A DNA stretch of 64,000 nucleotides from an uncultured Prevotellaceae bacterium (GTDB lineage Bacteria > Bacteroidota > Bacteroidia > Bacteroidales > Bacteroidaceae), in the NCBI GenBank assembly GCA_902778255.1, contig CACYXD010000007.1, forward strand, positions 62,001 to 126,000. The letters are read 5' to 3'. The position numbers and the translations under genes are program-made. This document shows, one piece after another, positions 45,575 to 52,739 of this stretch. The notes under the pieces were generated by a model, which was given only the letters and a program-made list of their open reading frames with translations, ran no database searches and was not told the DNA's origin. Within the stretch, counting starts at the first letter, position 1; every line of letters begins with the position of its first letter.

Positions 45575-47593
45575 CTACTCTCCTATTTCAAGTCCACTCA
45601 TTTGACGACGTTTCTGATTCCATATCTTTGCATAAGCCACAGCCAACTCCCTTACCTTTGGATCAGGATCATCCATTGATGGTATTTTTCCACCATGTGC
45701 AGCCACATACCCTTTCAATGGCCCTTTAAACAGAATAATAGCCTGTTCTAAGGTCATATCAAATTTTTGCTCAGCAATAGTATCTTGAATCAGCTTCAAC
45801 GTCTTGGCATCTACCGACTTTGATATAACTTCGTATGCACGCTGGAAGGGATTAATTGTATCTATCAAGTTGATACTCAATTGGTCAATATTGATAAACC
45901 TATTAGCGATTTTTATCAGTCTGTTTCCTTCGCTCTTTTCTTCGTCACCGTCATCGGTTGGCAAAGAAGAAATAGGCTCGCCTTTCTCATTGACAATATC
46001 ATTGCCTTTTACGATAGTGTCAAGGAGTAACCGCTGGCGTACCTCCTCAACTTCTTCGTCAGTCAAGTCAGGATAACGTTCGCGAATAATCTTGGGAATG
46101 ATATGTTGGGTAATTGTTTCTGCTGTGGTAGATCCACTTAACGCCTTAACAATCATATCGTTTTGAAGAACATCAGCCTTCAAATCATCAAGCCGACTTT
46201 CCACGATTGTCTTTGTCTTCTCGCTCGATAAGGGTTTTAGACCCACCACCACAATAGTCTGCGTCAGATCGCCCTTACCATCATCTTCTTCTCTTTCTGT
46301 TTTAAACTTCCAACTGGGAGCCATCACCTGTTCCATAAGCAGTGAAGCAGTAATTGCTTTCAAAAAGTCATTCACAGCCACCTTCACTTCTGCCTGTTCA
46401 GCATCTGGCATAGCAATGAGGTTCACAAAGCGAGCCGTTTCTTTGCCTTCACAATCGCGCGTACATCTACCTATAATCTGAATAACTTCAGTCAAAGACC
46501 CACGCACGCCAACTGTCAGACACATCTCGCACCATTGCCAGTCAAAGCCTTCTTTTGCTGTACCAAGTGCAATGATGATATCCACATCGTCGCGATGCTT
46601 GATATTTTGGAGATAACCCTGCACCATATTGCGTTCCTTCTGGTCATCTTCTACGAGGTCAGCCACCTTTAGCAGTCTGCCATCAGCAGTCCTTACATGA
46701 TAGATGCCTGTATTATAATCTTTTGATTCTACAGTACCTATCACTTTCATGATTTCACCAGTCTCAGTATATTTTCCAAGTCCTGTTGAACTACGTGCAT
46801 TCACACTTGGTATGTGAATTATCGTTTTCTTCGTCGTATCGAGTACTTCACCAATGCGGTCCAGATACGAACCATGATAGAAGTGATAACCCAAAATCAG
46901 GTTCTTCAGATACTTGTAGCCATTCAATTGCTGATAGTAATTATAGGTTACAGGGAAGAATCTGGCCTCATCCTCAGCTCTGAGCACAGGCACGCCATCG
47001 CCTCTGAAGTAGCTACCTGTCATAGCCACAATATGACCTGTAGAGTTGTTCATCACTCTGCGTACTACGTCGCCAAGATTCGAGTTGGCATCAGCACTAG
47101 TATGGTGGAATTCATCAATGGCCAGCAATGTGTCGTTAAAAGCCTCATCTTCCAGTTCTTTCATACCATTTCGCAAGGTGGCATGAGCACAGACCAATAT
47201 CTTTGCACTATTCTGACGAAAGAACTCTATAAAACGACCCTTCTTGTCCTGTTCATTCTTTACGTCAGTCAGATTGAAGTATGATGCCACTTCCCAATTT
47301 GCAAAGAAACCACTATTAGTAAGATTGGTGTTTTTAAACGAGCGCCCAATACTCTTTTCTGGCACAGCTACCACCACCCTCTTGATTCCTTGGTTTTGTA
47401 ACTTATCAAGAGCAATAAACATCAATGCTCTACTCTTTCCTGATGCAGGAGGAGCCTTAATCAATAAGAATCGTTTACTGCGATGCTCATAGGCCAATGC
47501 CTGCATCTCACGCATTCCTAAGGGGTTTACGGCAGTAGCCGTTCCAGTCTGTTGATACTTGATATCAACAATTGTGTTTTCGGTTTTTAGCAT
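45575..47593 (-). CDS. Superfamily 2 DEAD/DEAH-type helicase (Res/YeeB-like)
   Basis: 672 residues. Walker A APPASGKSRALMF (about residue 40), motif II LAIDEFHHT, motif III-like VAMTGSYFRGDG, and motif VI VIQIIGRCTRDCEG (about 365). Domain plan fits type III restriction Res-like translocases and YeeB. The start codon at 47593 is preceded by an 11-bp perfect hairpin and a copy of the 23-bp element also found in the methyltransferase leader. Probably powers DNA or RNA translocation for the nuclease. No nuclease motif was seen in the C-terminal part. Confidence 0.88.
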   Translation of the reverse strand: MLKTENTIVDIKYQQTGTATAVNPLGMREMQALAYEHRSKRFLLIKAPPASGKSRALMFIALDKLQNQGIKRVVVAVPEKSIGRSFKNTNLTNSGFFANWEVASYFNLTDVKNEQDKKGRFIEFFRQNSAKILVCAHATLRNGMKELEDEAFNDTLLAIDEFHHTSADANSNLGDVVRRVMNNSTGHIVAMTGSYFRGDGVPVLRAEDEARFFPVTYNYYQQLNGYKYLKNLILGYHFYHGSYLDRIGEVLDTTKKTIIHIPSVNARSSTGLGKYTETGEIMKVIGTVESKDYNTGIYHVRTADGRLLKVADLVEDDQKERNMVQGYLQNIKHRDDVDIIIALGTAKEGFDWQWCEMCLTVGVRGSLTEVIQIIGRCTRDCEGKETARFVNLIAMPDAEQAEVKVAVNDFLKAITASLLMEQVMAPSWKFKTEREEDDGKGDLTQTIVVVGLKPLSSEKTKTIVESRLDDLKADVLQNDMIVKALSGSTTAETITQHIIPKIIRERYPDLTDEEVEEVRQRLLLDTIVKGNDIVNEKGEPISSLPTDDGDEEKSEGNRLIKIANRFINIDQLSINLIDTINPFQRAYEVISKSVDAKTLKLIQDTIAEQKFDMTLEQAIILFKGPLKGYVAAHGGKIPSMDDPDPKVRELAVAYAKIWNQKRRQMSGLEIGE

Positions 47594-47596
47594 GTC

Positions 47597-47636
47597 AGAA
47601 TATCTTTAGTTCAGCGCTTTTCTCAAAAGATATTCT
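47597..47636 (-). promoter_or_regulatory. Start-site hairpin of the helicase mRNA
   Basis: Perfect 11-bp inverted repeat AGAATATCTTT/AAAGATATTCT with an 18-nt loop, ending 3 bases before the start codon. It should block ribosome access when folded. Confidence 0.7.
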
Positions 47637-47652
47637 CTACGTTTGTCTGTCT

Positions 47653-47675
47653 GCGGCCAAGCTTAAGAGACGTTT
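47653..47675 (-). repeat. 23-bp leader element, copy 2 (before helicase)
   Basis: Identical over 23 bp to 51346-51368 and in the same orientation; core words on the minus strand are AACGTCTC, TTAA and GCTTGGCCG. Lies between the DUF6169-like gene and the helicase. Confidence 0.85.
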
Positions 47676-47707
47676 CGAATTCCTAGTTATTGATAGTTGC
47701 GCTGTGG

Positions 47708-48202
47708 TTATTTATCTTCTGTCAACATTTGTGCTGTCAGTTCAAAATCGTCAACGATGGCTTTTGCCAATGGATTTCTGTTTTCCACAATTATTGCGGC
47801 ATAAATTCCCTGCCCTTCTATTACTGCGCTTGCAGTCTTGATGATAAAACGTTCTGGTTCTGCAGATTCCTCAAACCAACGCAAGAATAGTCGGTTGCGT
47901 GCAGCCTCACGGCTATCACTTGTATCGCACATATAAAGCAATCCATCTAAATTCTCACGGAAGAACTCGTCAACAATTACAAGGGTGGCATTCTTTACAT
48001 CTGGGTCGTAAGAAGCATGGAGTTTATTCTGATTACTGATAGACAGCTGATAAGTTTCGCATCCGCCAAGAGGGTCGTTCTCAATAAAACCAATGCCATA
48101 GATGACACCCTTTGCTGTCTGAAACACATAATCGCCATCATCTGCTCGTTTTACCAGATATGGCGATTTCGAATTAATATAGTCCAAGGAAAGGTCGTTC
48201 AT
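47708..48202 (-). CDS. DUF6169-like protein
   Basis: 164 residues, soluble. YVFQTAKGVIYGIGFIENDP, then YQLSISNQNK and a Cys-x-Thr segment (LLYMCDTSDSREAARNRLFL). I recall similar Bacteroidetes proteins annotated DUF6169 but cannot confirm. Paired with a 40-residue gene 5 bp upstream, a layout seen in toxin-antitoxin modules; this is inference only. It interrupts the methyltransferase-helicase pair. Confidence 0.6.
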   Translation of the reverse strand: MNDLSLDYINSKSPYLVKRADDGDYVFQTAKGVIYGIGFIENDPLGGCETYQLSISNQNKLHASYDPDVKNATLVIVDEFFRENLDGLLYMCDTSDSREAARNRLFLRWFEESAEPERFIIKTASAVIEGQGIYAAIIVENRNPLAKAIVDDFELTAQMLTEDK

Positions 48203-48207
48203 TGTCT

Positions 48208-48330
48208 CTATGCTGTTGTATACAGATTTGTCACATTAGCATATTTTGCTTCGAACTTTTCTTCCCAATCCTTCTTGCGATTCAGCGCGTTCTTAAAACG
48301 CTTTAGTGCTTCTTCCTTTGTCAGTTTCAT
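48208..48330 (-). CDS. 40-residue small protein
   Basis: ATG at 48330, stop TAG at 48208-48210. Very charged (MKLTKEEALKRFKNALNR, then KKDWEEKFEAKY), probably helical. A clear -7 element lies 26 bp upstream, and the DUF6169-like gene starts five bases after its stop, supporting a real two-gene operon. Could be an antitoxin or an adaptor. Confidence 0.6.
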   Translation of the reverse strand: MKLTKEEALKRFKNALNRKKDWEEKFEAKYANVTNLYTTA

Positions 48331-48355
48331 AATTCACTCTTATGCTATTTTATTG

Positions 48356-48363
48356 CAAAGATA
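48356..48363 (-). promoter_or_regulatory. -7 element for the small-protein/DUF6169-like operon
   Basis: Minus-strand TATCTTTG followed by CA, 25 bp upstream of the 48330 start. Confidence 0.6.
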
Positions 48364-48398
48364 CGGACTTTACATGTAACTTCCAAATTTTGGGGCTA

Positions 48399-51155
48399 TT
48401 ATTTTGCTGTCATCTTTTCGTAGAGCTTAAACAGACATTCCAGACGGGCTTCGTCTGAGGCGAAGGGATAACCTGGGTAGCAACTCTCTACGATGTCGTC
48501 GAGTTTGGCATGAGCCTCGCGCAAATCCTGTGGCATCTTGTCTGGGTCATAGAGTTCTGCCAAAGTCTTCTCTGGGTAATACTCACGAGTAATTAGAACT
48601 TCCTCTGCCGCCGATTCAATCTCCTGTTTCTTCTCAGCAGAGATTTTGGGGAAAGGGAAAGTGTTGTAACAGAGTGTTGATGAATATCGTATGTCATTCT
48701 TTAGCTTGCCAGATACTGCCTTAACCCAAACCATATGTAATTTAGACTCTATAATACCAAAAGTAATTGTATCACAATTCGCAATTGTCTGTGCAGAATT
48801 AAGAACCACAACATTTTCATCTACAAAACCCAGTGGAAGATATTCTCTATTTGCAGAAGATACAACCGGCACAACTAATACAGATTCTTGTTTATATGTT
48901 GAATTAGTGAATTGATTAGGACGATTTGCATATTTTACAGTATCTGCACGTTTACTAGTTAATCTATATTGAGTTACTTTTTCTAATCTATCCTTTATAA
49001 AAGAATTCGTTTTTGCTTCTTCAACTTTATTATCTGGGATCCATAAACAATAACGTATTATACCATTGATATACTCATTAGAACCTACAGTACGTTTTAC
49101 AAATTTAATATGTTCTGGATTCTCATTCTCAATACATTCCCTCTCATAGGAATCTAACATCAGGAAACCTCCCTCTCTTGGCTCAGAACCATAAACCATA
49201 GTATTGAATAAAGGTGTTATTGGTTCCTTTCTATTATCTACAAAAACATTTCTTCCATTCGACAAATAGCCATTAATATTTTCACATAATATGATATTAT
49301 CTTCTGTAAAGAGTTTCTTTTGTGAACTACTAACATTTGACAAACCTATTATTACAACTATTACATGTGCTTTATTTTTAGCATTATTGTTCCACTCAAA
49401 TGAAGTGTAACCGAATTCTATTTGTAGACCCATTTCAAATATTGGCTTCCATAATGACAATACTTGTTCACCTTGTGTTATGGAATTGGTACTAACAAAT
49501 GCACATTTTGCAGCAGATGCTTTAATGTAGTTTGCTGCTTTCCAAAACCATATAGCAATATAGTCCAATTTCCTATAGTCTTTTAACGTTGATAAGGTGA
49601 AATCCAGATCTTCCTTATGAATCTCTTCTTGGTTTCGACTCCCTAAATACGGAGGATTTCCAAAGATATAGACCTCTTCATCATGGGTATGTGGACAAAC
49701 CTCGTTCCAATCAATACGACAGGCATTTCCACAGACTATTTGGGTAATGTTCTTTAAGGGCAAGGCCTTCGTATTGACACCAAAGTTCTCATTCAGTTTG
49801 GTATTCATCTGATGCTCTGCCAACCAAAGGGAAAGCATCGCAACTTCGTGAGGGAAGTCGAGCAACTCGATGCCATAGAACTGGCTCAGCGAGATAACGC
49901 TATTGTCGACAAAGAGGATTTCTCCCTCTGGCGTACATTTGCGTTGCAAAGCGAGGATATCCATTTCGAGGAATCGCAGGCATTTGTATGTGATAATCAA
50001 GAAGTTGCCACTACCGCAGGCAGGGTCAAAGAACTTCATGCGACTCATGCGACGAAGCAAGTCGTTGCCCTTCTTCTTGATGGTCTTACAGTCGTCGTAG
50101 AACTGCTTCTGCGTCAGGCCTCCCACTTTCAGCAACTGTAGCTTCTGCTCATATTGCTCATTCAGTTTGTTGTACTCTCCTCGCAGTTCATCGAGAAACA
50201 GCGGATTAATCACCTTCATGATATTAGGCACGCTGGTATAGTGCATTCCCTGATTGGCACGCTCCTCTGGATTCACCACAGCCTGAATCATCGAACCAAA
50301 AATATCAGGATTGATATCCTTCCAGTTCAGTTCGCCACACTCGATGATAATCCTGCGAGCCTTGGCCCCCATCTTGGGAATCTGAATATGCTTCGAAAAC
50401 AAGCCACCATTGACATAGGGGAACTGCTTGATAATGCTGGGGGTATCCGAACGACGCAACGACACATCCATGATATTAAACGACCAATCCAGATAATCTG
50501 AAATGTCAGAACCATCTTCCTTGGTATAGCGCTGAATACTGCTGGTAAAAAGGTTCTCTTCAAAAATACCAGTATCCTCAGCAAAGAAGCAGAACAGCAA
50601 CCGACTGATAAAGATATTCAAATCATGCAGATCGTCATTGCTACGAAACTCGTTATACGAACGCAACTCGTCGTGCAGCTTTGCCAGTTTTTCTGCCGCC
50701 TTCACGTCAGCAGGACTCTCCTCCACATAGTGCACACGCTCCACATCCATCAGCGGATAGAAGAAAGCAAAGTCTGAGGGCAGCCGCTCTAATTTGTTTT
50801 CGTAGGTATCCTTCTCACGCAGGTCGTAGGCCAAAAGCGTCTTACCATCACTCACAGCAATAATCTTGGGGGCAGCCTTCACCACTCCAGCATTTCTCTT
50901 TAGCTGTTCCAACTGTTCTGTAATACCAAACATATTGGCCTTCTGATAACAGAAAAGGCCCTTAATGAGCAAGCCATCAAAGGTTTTCAAGATTCCCTTA
51001 CCCTCTTTGTAGCGTTCAATGTCACGTTCGCTCTTGCCAAAGGAATAGAGCAGTTGATAGCCAACCTCATCGGGGTTCACAGCACCACTAAACGCATCTG
51101 CCAGCCGTTGCTCTATTTCCCTATAGCCAAGTTGCATTTTCTTTGCCATAGTCAT
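48399..51155 (-). CDS. MmeI/YeeA-like DNA methyltransferase
   Basis: 918 residues from the ATG at 51155 (51149 possible). N-terminal MmeI-type region (IEQRLADAFSGAVNPDEVGY, then FYPLMDVERVHYVEESPADV), helical spacer, then N6-adenine methyltransferase motif I FFDPACGSGNFLI (about 372) and motif IV NPPYLGS (about 480), followed by a target-recognition region with low G+C. The usual MmeI nuclease D-x-E-x-K motif is not apparent at the N-terminus (KIIAVSDGKTLLAYDLRE occupies that place), so it may only methylate or sense. Translation start lies beside a 13-bp hairpin at the end of a long structured leader. Confidence 0.88.
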   Translation of the reverse strand: MTMAKKMQLGYREIEQRLADAFSGAVNPDEVGYQLLYSFGKSERDIERYKEGKGILKTFDGLLIKGLFCYQKANMFGITEQLEQLKRNAGVVKAAPKIIAVSDGKTLLAYDLREKDTYENKLERLPSDFAFFYPLMDVERVHYVEESPADVKAAEKLAKLHDELRSYNEFRSNDDLHDLNIFISRLLFCFFAEDTGIFEENLFTSSIQRYTKEDGSDISDYLDWSFNIMDVSLRRSDTPSIIKQFPYVNGGLFSKHIQIPKMGAKARRIIIECGELNWKDINPDIFGSMIQAVVNPEERANQGMHYTSVPNIMKVINPLFLDELRGEYNKLNEQYEQKLQLLKVGGLTQKQFYDDCKTIKKKGNDLLRRMSRMKFFDPACGSGNFLIITYKCLRFLEMDILALQRKCTPEGEILFVDNSVISLSQFYGIELLDFPHEVAMLSLWLAEHQMNTKLNENFGVNTKALPLKNITQIVCGNACRIDWNEVCPHTHDEEVYIFGNPPYLGSRNQEEIHKEDLDFTLSTLKDYRKLDYIAIWFWKAANYIKASAAKCAFVSTNSITQGEQVLSLWKPIFEMGLQIEFGYTSFEWNNNAKNKAHVIVVIIGLSNVSSSQKKLFTEDNIILCENINGYLSNGRNVFVDNRKEPITPLFNTMVYGSEPREGGFLMLDSYERECIENENPEHIKFVKRTVGSNEYINGIIRYCLWIPDNKVEEAKTNSFIKDRLEKVTQYRLTSKRADTVKYANRPNQFTNSTYKQESVLVVPVVSSANREYLPLGFVDENVVVLNSAQTIANCDTITFGIIESKLHMVWVKAVSGKLKNDIRYSSTLCYNTFPFPKISAEKKQEIESAAEEVLITREYYPEKTLAELYDPDKMPQDLREAHAKLDDIVESCYPGYPFASDEARLECLFKLYEKMTAK

Positions 51156-51157
51156 TA

Positions 51158-51193
51158 GTTATTGAAGAAAGCGAACGAAATTTCTTCAATAAC
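51158..51193 (-). promoter_or_regulatory. Start-site hairpin of the methyltransferase mRNA
   Basis: Perfect 13-bp inverted repeat GTTATTGAAGAAA (51158-51170) and TTTCTTCAATAAC (51181-51193) with a 10-nt loop. Only two bases separate it from the start codon at 51155, so the ribosome-binding region is sequestered. Confidence 0.8.
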
Positions 51194-51200
51194 GCGACAT

Positions 51201-51263
51201 CGGCCAAGCGCATGAAAAAACGTGGACAGTTTATACTTATCCAACGTCTCAGGCGCTTGGCCG
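51201..51263 (-). promoter_or_regulatory. Leader stem-loop 2 of the methyltransferase mRNA
   Basis: Perfect 11-bp stem CGGCCAAGCGC/GCGCTTGGCCG (arms 51201-51211 and 51253-51263), with inner ACGT(T)GGA/TCCACGT pairing. The arm at 51243-51263 can instead pair with the upstream element at 51346-51368. Confidence 0.75.
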
Positions 51264-51269
51264 GTGCCT

Positions 51270-51335
51270 ACAGAATGAGATAAGATAAACGCCCACGCTA
51301 TACACGTGAGCATTCACTTATTATTCTCATTCTGT
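51270..51335 (-). promoter_or_regulatory. Leader stem-loop 1 of the methyltransferase mRNA
   Basis: Perfect 11-bp stem ACAGAATGAGA (51270-51280) with TCTCATTCTGT (51325-51335), plus inner GCTCACG/CGTGGGC pairing. It begins a few bases after the stop of the 31-codon leader ORF. Confidence 0.75.
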
Positions 51336-51338
51336 CAT

Positions 51339-51434
51339 CTATTTCGCGGCCAAGCTTAAGAGACGTTTTGAATAAAAAGCGTACGCTTCATTTATACCCT
51401 CAAAAGTCTCACCAGCGACCTCCACCGAGGCCAT
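51339..51434 (-). CDS. 31-residue leader ORF upstream of the methyltransferase
   Basis: ATG at 51434, stop TAG at 51339-51341; MASVEVAGETFEGINEAY, ending SKRLLSLAAK. The -7 element is 17 bp upstream. The last 21 coding bases include the 23-bp element that can pair with stem-loop 2, so ribosome occupancy here would alter the downstream fold. Candidate leader peptide; could be an unexpressed frame. Confidence 0.5.
   Translation of the reverse strand: MASVEVAGETFEGINEAYAFYSKRLLSLAAK
51346..51368 (-). repeat. 23-bp leader element, copy 1 (methyltransferase leader)
   Basis: Same sequence and orientation as 47653-47675. Complementary at 17 of 21 positions, in two blocks (AACGTCTC and GCTTGGCCG), to the leader segment 51243-51263. 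Confidence 0.85.
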
Positions 51435-51451
51435 TTGCCAGTGATTGAATG

Positions 51452-51459
51452 CAAAGTTA
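51452..51459 (-). promoter_or_regulatory. -7 element for the methyltransferase leader
   Basis: Minus-strand TAACTTTG followed by CA. Predicts a leader of about 290 nt before the methyltransferase start. Confidence 0.6.
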
Positions 51460-51516
51460 GGGAATAAAAATGAAAGTGCCAAAGAAAAATGAAAGTATTT
51501 ATTTATTCGTTATAAG

Positions 51517-51547
51517 TTTGTTATTTCAGAATTAATTTGTATTTTTG
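51517..51547 (+). promoter_or_regulatory. Promoter of the 78-residue gene
   Basis: TTTG at 51517-51520, 19-bp spacer, TATTTTTG at 51540-51547, 32 bp before the start. Divergent from the methyltransferase leader promoter. Confidence 0.7.
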
Positions 51548-51579
51548 CAGCAGGATCAAAGTAAAACAAGAGAAACAAA

Positions 51580-51816
51580 ATGGAAGCATCAACTTTACAA
51601 CCCACTCCGTTCACTCCTTTCCAGATTGAGATGTTGGAATTGGTGGCAAAGGTTAATTCTGAGCGTGAGATGACTGACATTCGTCGCCTGCATGGCCAGT
51701 ATTTTGCCAAGCGCGCTGAGGATGCCATCGACCAGCTGTGGGACGAGGGCGTGCTCAACGACAGCGTGATAGAAGGTTGGAAGAACGAACACATGCGCAC
51801 TCCATACAAGCAGTAA
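51580..51816 (+). CDS. Small conserved-type protein (possible antitoxin-like)
   Basis: 78 residues. MEASTLQPTPFTPFQIEM start, mid-section RLHGQYFAKRAEDAIDQLWD and the end EHMRTPYKQ resemble small Bacteroidales proteins often found beside toxin-type genes (from memory). Good promoter and a purine-rich AGAGAAACAA before the ATG. No partner lies downstream: the convergent neighbour is a decayed fic gene. Function unknown. Confidence 0.7.
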   Translation: MEASTLQPTPFTPFQIEMLELVAKVNSEREMTDIRRLHGQYFAKRAEDAIDQLWDEGVLNDSVIEGWKNEHMRTPYKQ

Positions 51817-51834
51817 TGAATATCGTTCTCTACA

Positions 51835-52215
51835 CCACGCTTAGTCAATCCTATCTGTTCTGCGATGTCTCCAGCAGATAAGGATGAATTGGAGGCCAAA
51901 AGCAACAAAACTTTTCTTTCGTTTACACCGAACTTTACACCGAACTCTTTGCCGAACTTTGCATCGAACTCGTCTTCAGTATTTGGTAAAGGGCTCCCCT
52001 GATGCTCTTTCAACGTCTTATAAATCTCGCCCAGCATAAAGTCAATGAACGGACCCGACTGTCCTGCATTAGTACTGGCCGTAATAGCATCGTAATACTG
52101 CTGCTGATTGCTATACACCATGTTCTCTACAGGCATAACGCTCTATCTGAGCAGAAATCTCCGCTATCAGATTGATGGCCTCGGCACTAACCGTGAATGG
52201 TGGTAAGTAGCTCAT
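51835..52215 (-). pseudogene. Decayed Fic-family gene
   Basis: From the ATG at 52215 the frame reads MSYLPPFTVSAEAINLIAEI, the typical N-terminus of Bacteroidetes Fic proteins. At about 52137 it jumps, in another frame, to the Fic C-terminal part (MPVENMVYSNQQQYYDAI, GPFIDFMLGEIYKTLKEHQG, then a winged helix SAGDIAEQIGLTKRGVE), which breaks off near 51835. The catalytic HPFxxGNG region is missing. So there is a large internal deletion with frameshift plus loss of the 3' end; the -7 element at 52244-52251 remains. Confidence 0.85.
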
Positions 52216-52243
52216 TATTGTCTTGCTTTTAGATCATTGAATG

Positions 52244-52251
52244 CAAAGATA
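52244..52251 (-). promoter_or_regulatory. Residual -7 element of the fic pseudogene
   Basis: Minus-strand TATCTTTG followed by CA, 28 bp upstream of the pseudogene ATG. Confidence 0.45.
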
Positions 52252-52403
52252 GTAAAAAAATACAAACCTACTTCTTCTTACAGAAAAAAATGGCTTAGTA
52301 GAGAAAAATGAAGAGGAATCCAAATTCACAGTTGACGGAAAAAATCTGACAATCAATCATGAAGCGAGGCAGGAAGTGGCAGTTCGAAGGGGAGGATGTA
52401 GGG

Positions 52404-52517
52404 GTTCGCGGGTCGCGAACCGGCACATCGTGACCCGCGAACCGGCACATCGTGACCCGCGAACCGGCACATCGTGACCCGCGAACTGGCACATCGTGAC
52501 CCGCGAACTGGCACATC
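52404..52517. repeat. 22-bp tandem array, GACCCGCGAAC family
   Basis: Three full units of 22 bp (52432-52453, 52454-52475, 52476-52497) flanked by partial units. Units start GACCCGCGAAC and end GGCACATCGT, with CCGG changing to CTGG in later copies. A perfect palindrome GTTCGCG-GGT-CGCGAAC (52404-52420) caps one end. Not coding; G+C-rich in an otherwise A+T-rich gap. Confidence 0.88.
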
Positions 52518-52544
52518 TCGATGCGTTTCAGCATAAAAGGCCAT

Positions 52545-52649
52545 GCGAAATAGCCTCAAACGCAAGGCGAAACAGGCTCAAACGCAACGTGAAACAGCCT
52601 CAAACGCAACCTAAAACAGCCTCAAACGCAAGGCGAAATAGGCTCAAAC
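52545..52649. repeat. 22-bp-period array, 105 bp (copy B)
   Basis: One 17-bp partial unit and four 22-bp units of the same family as 15043-15147, with identical total length. Units begin GCAAGG or GCAACG and end CTCAAAC. GGCT/GCCT alternation is again present except in one unit. Confidence 0.88.
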
Positions 52650-52670
52650 GCATACTCATTCCTAAACGCT

Positions 52671-52707
52671 CAAAAAAAAAAGGGCGCTCGAAGTGATTCG
52701 GGCGCCC
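52671..52707 (-). terminator. Terminator of ppiD
   Basis: On the minus strand GGGCGC-C-CGAA/TTCG-A-GCGCCC with a short loop, followed by a run of ten T. It lies 33 bp after the ppiD stop. Confidence 0.85.
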
Positions 52708-52739
52708 TTGTATGTTAGCAAAATAATTATTGCTGCTTC

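Noticed and set aside
51510-52136. 208-codon minus-strand frame as one gene
   Set aside because: Only its first part is Fic-like; the remainder is antisense to the well-supported plus-strand gene 51580-51816. Treated as a pseudogene.
52295-52565. Minus-strand frames with repeating RGSRCAGSRV-type peptides
   Set aside because: Produced by reading the 22-bp arrays; no start site or homology.
52404-52649. CRISPR array
   Set aside because: Units are contiguous with no unique spacers, and no cas genes are present.
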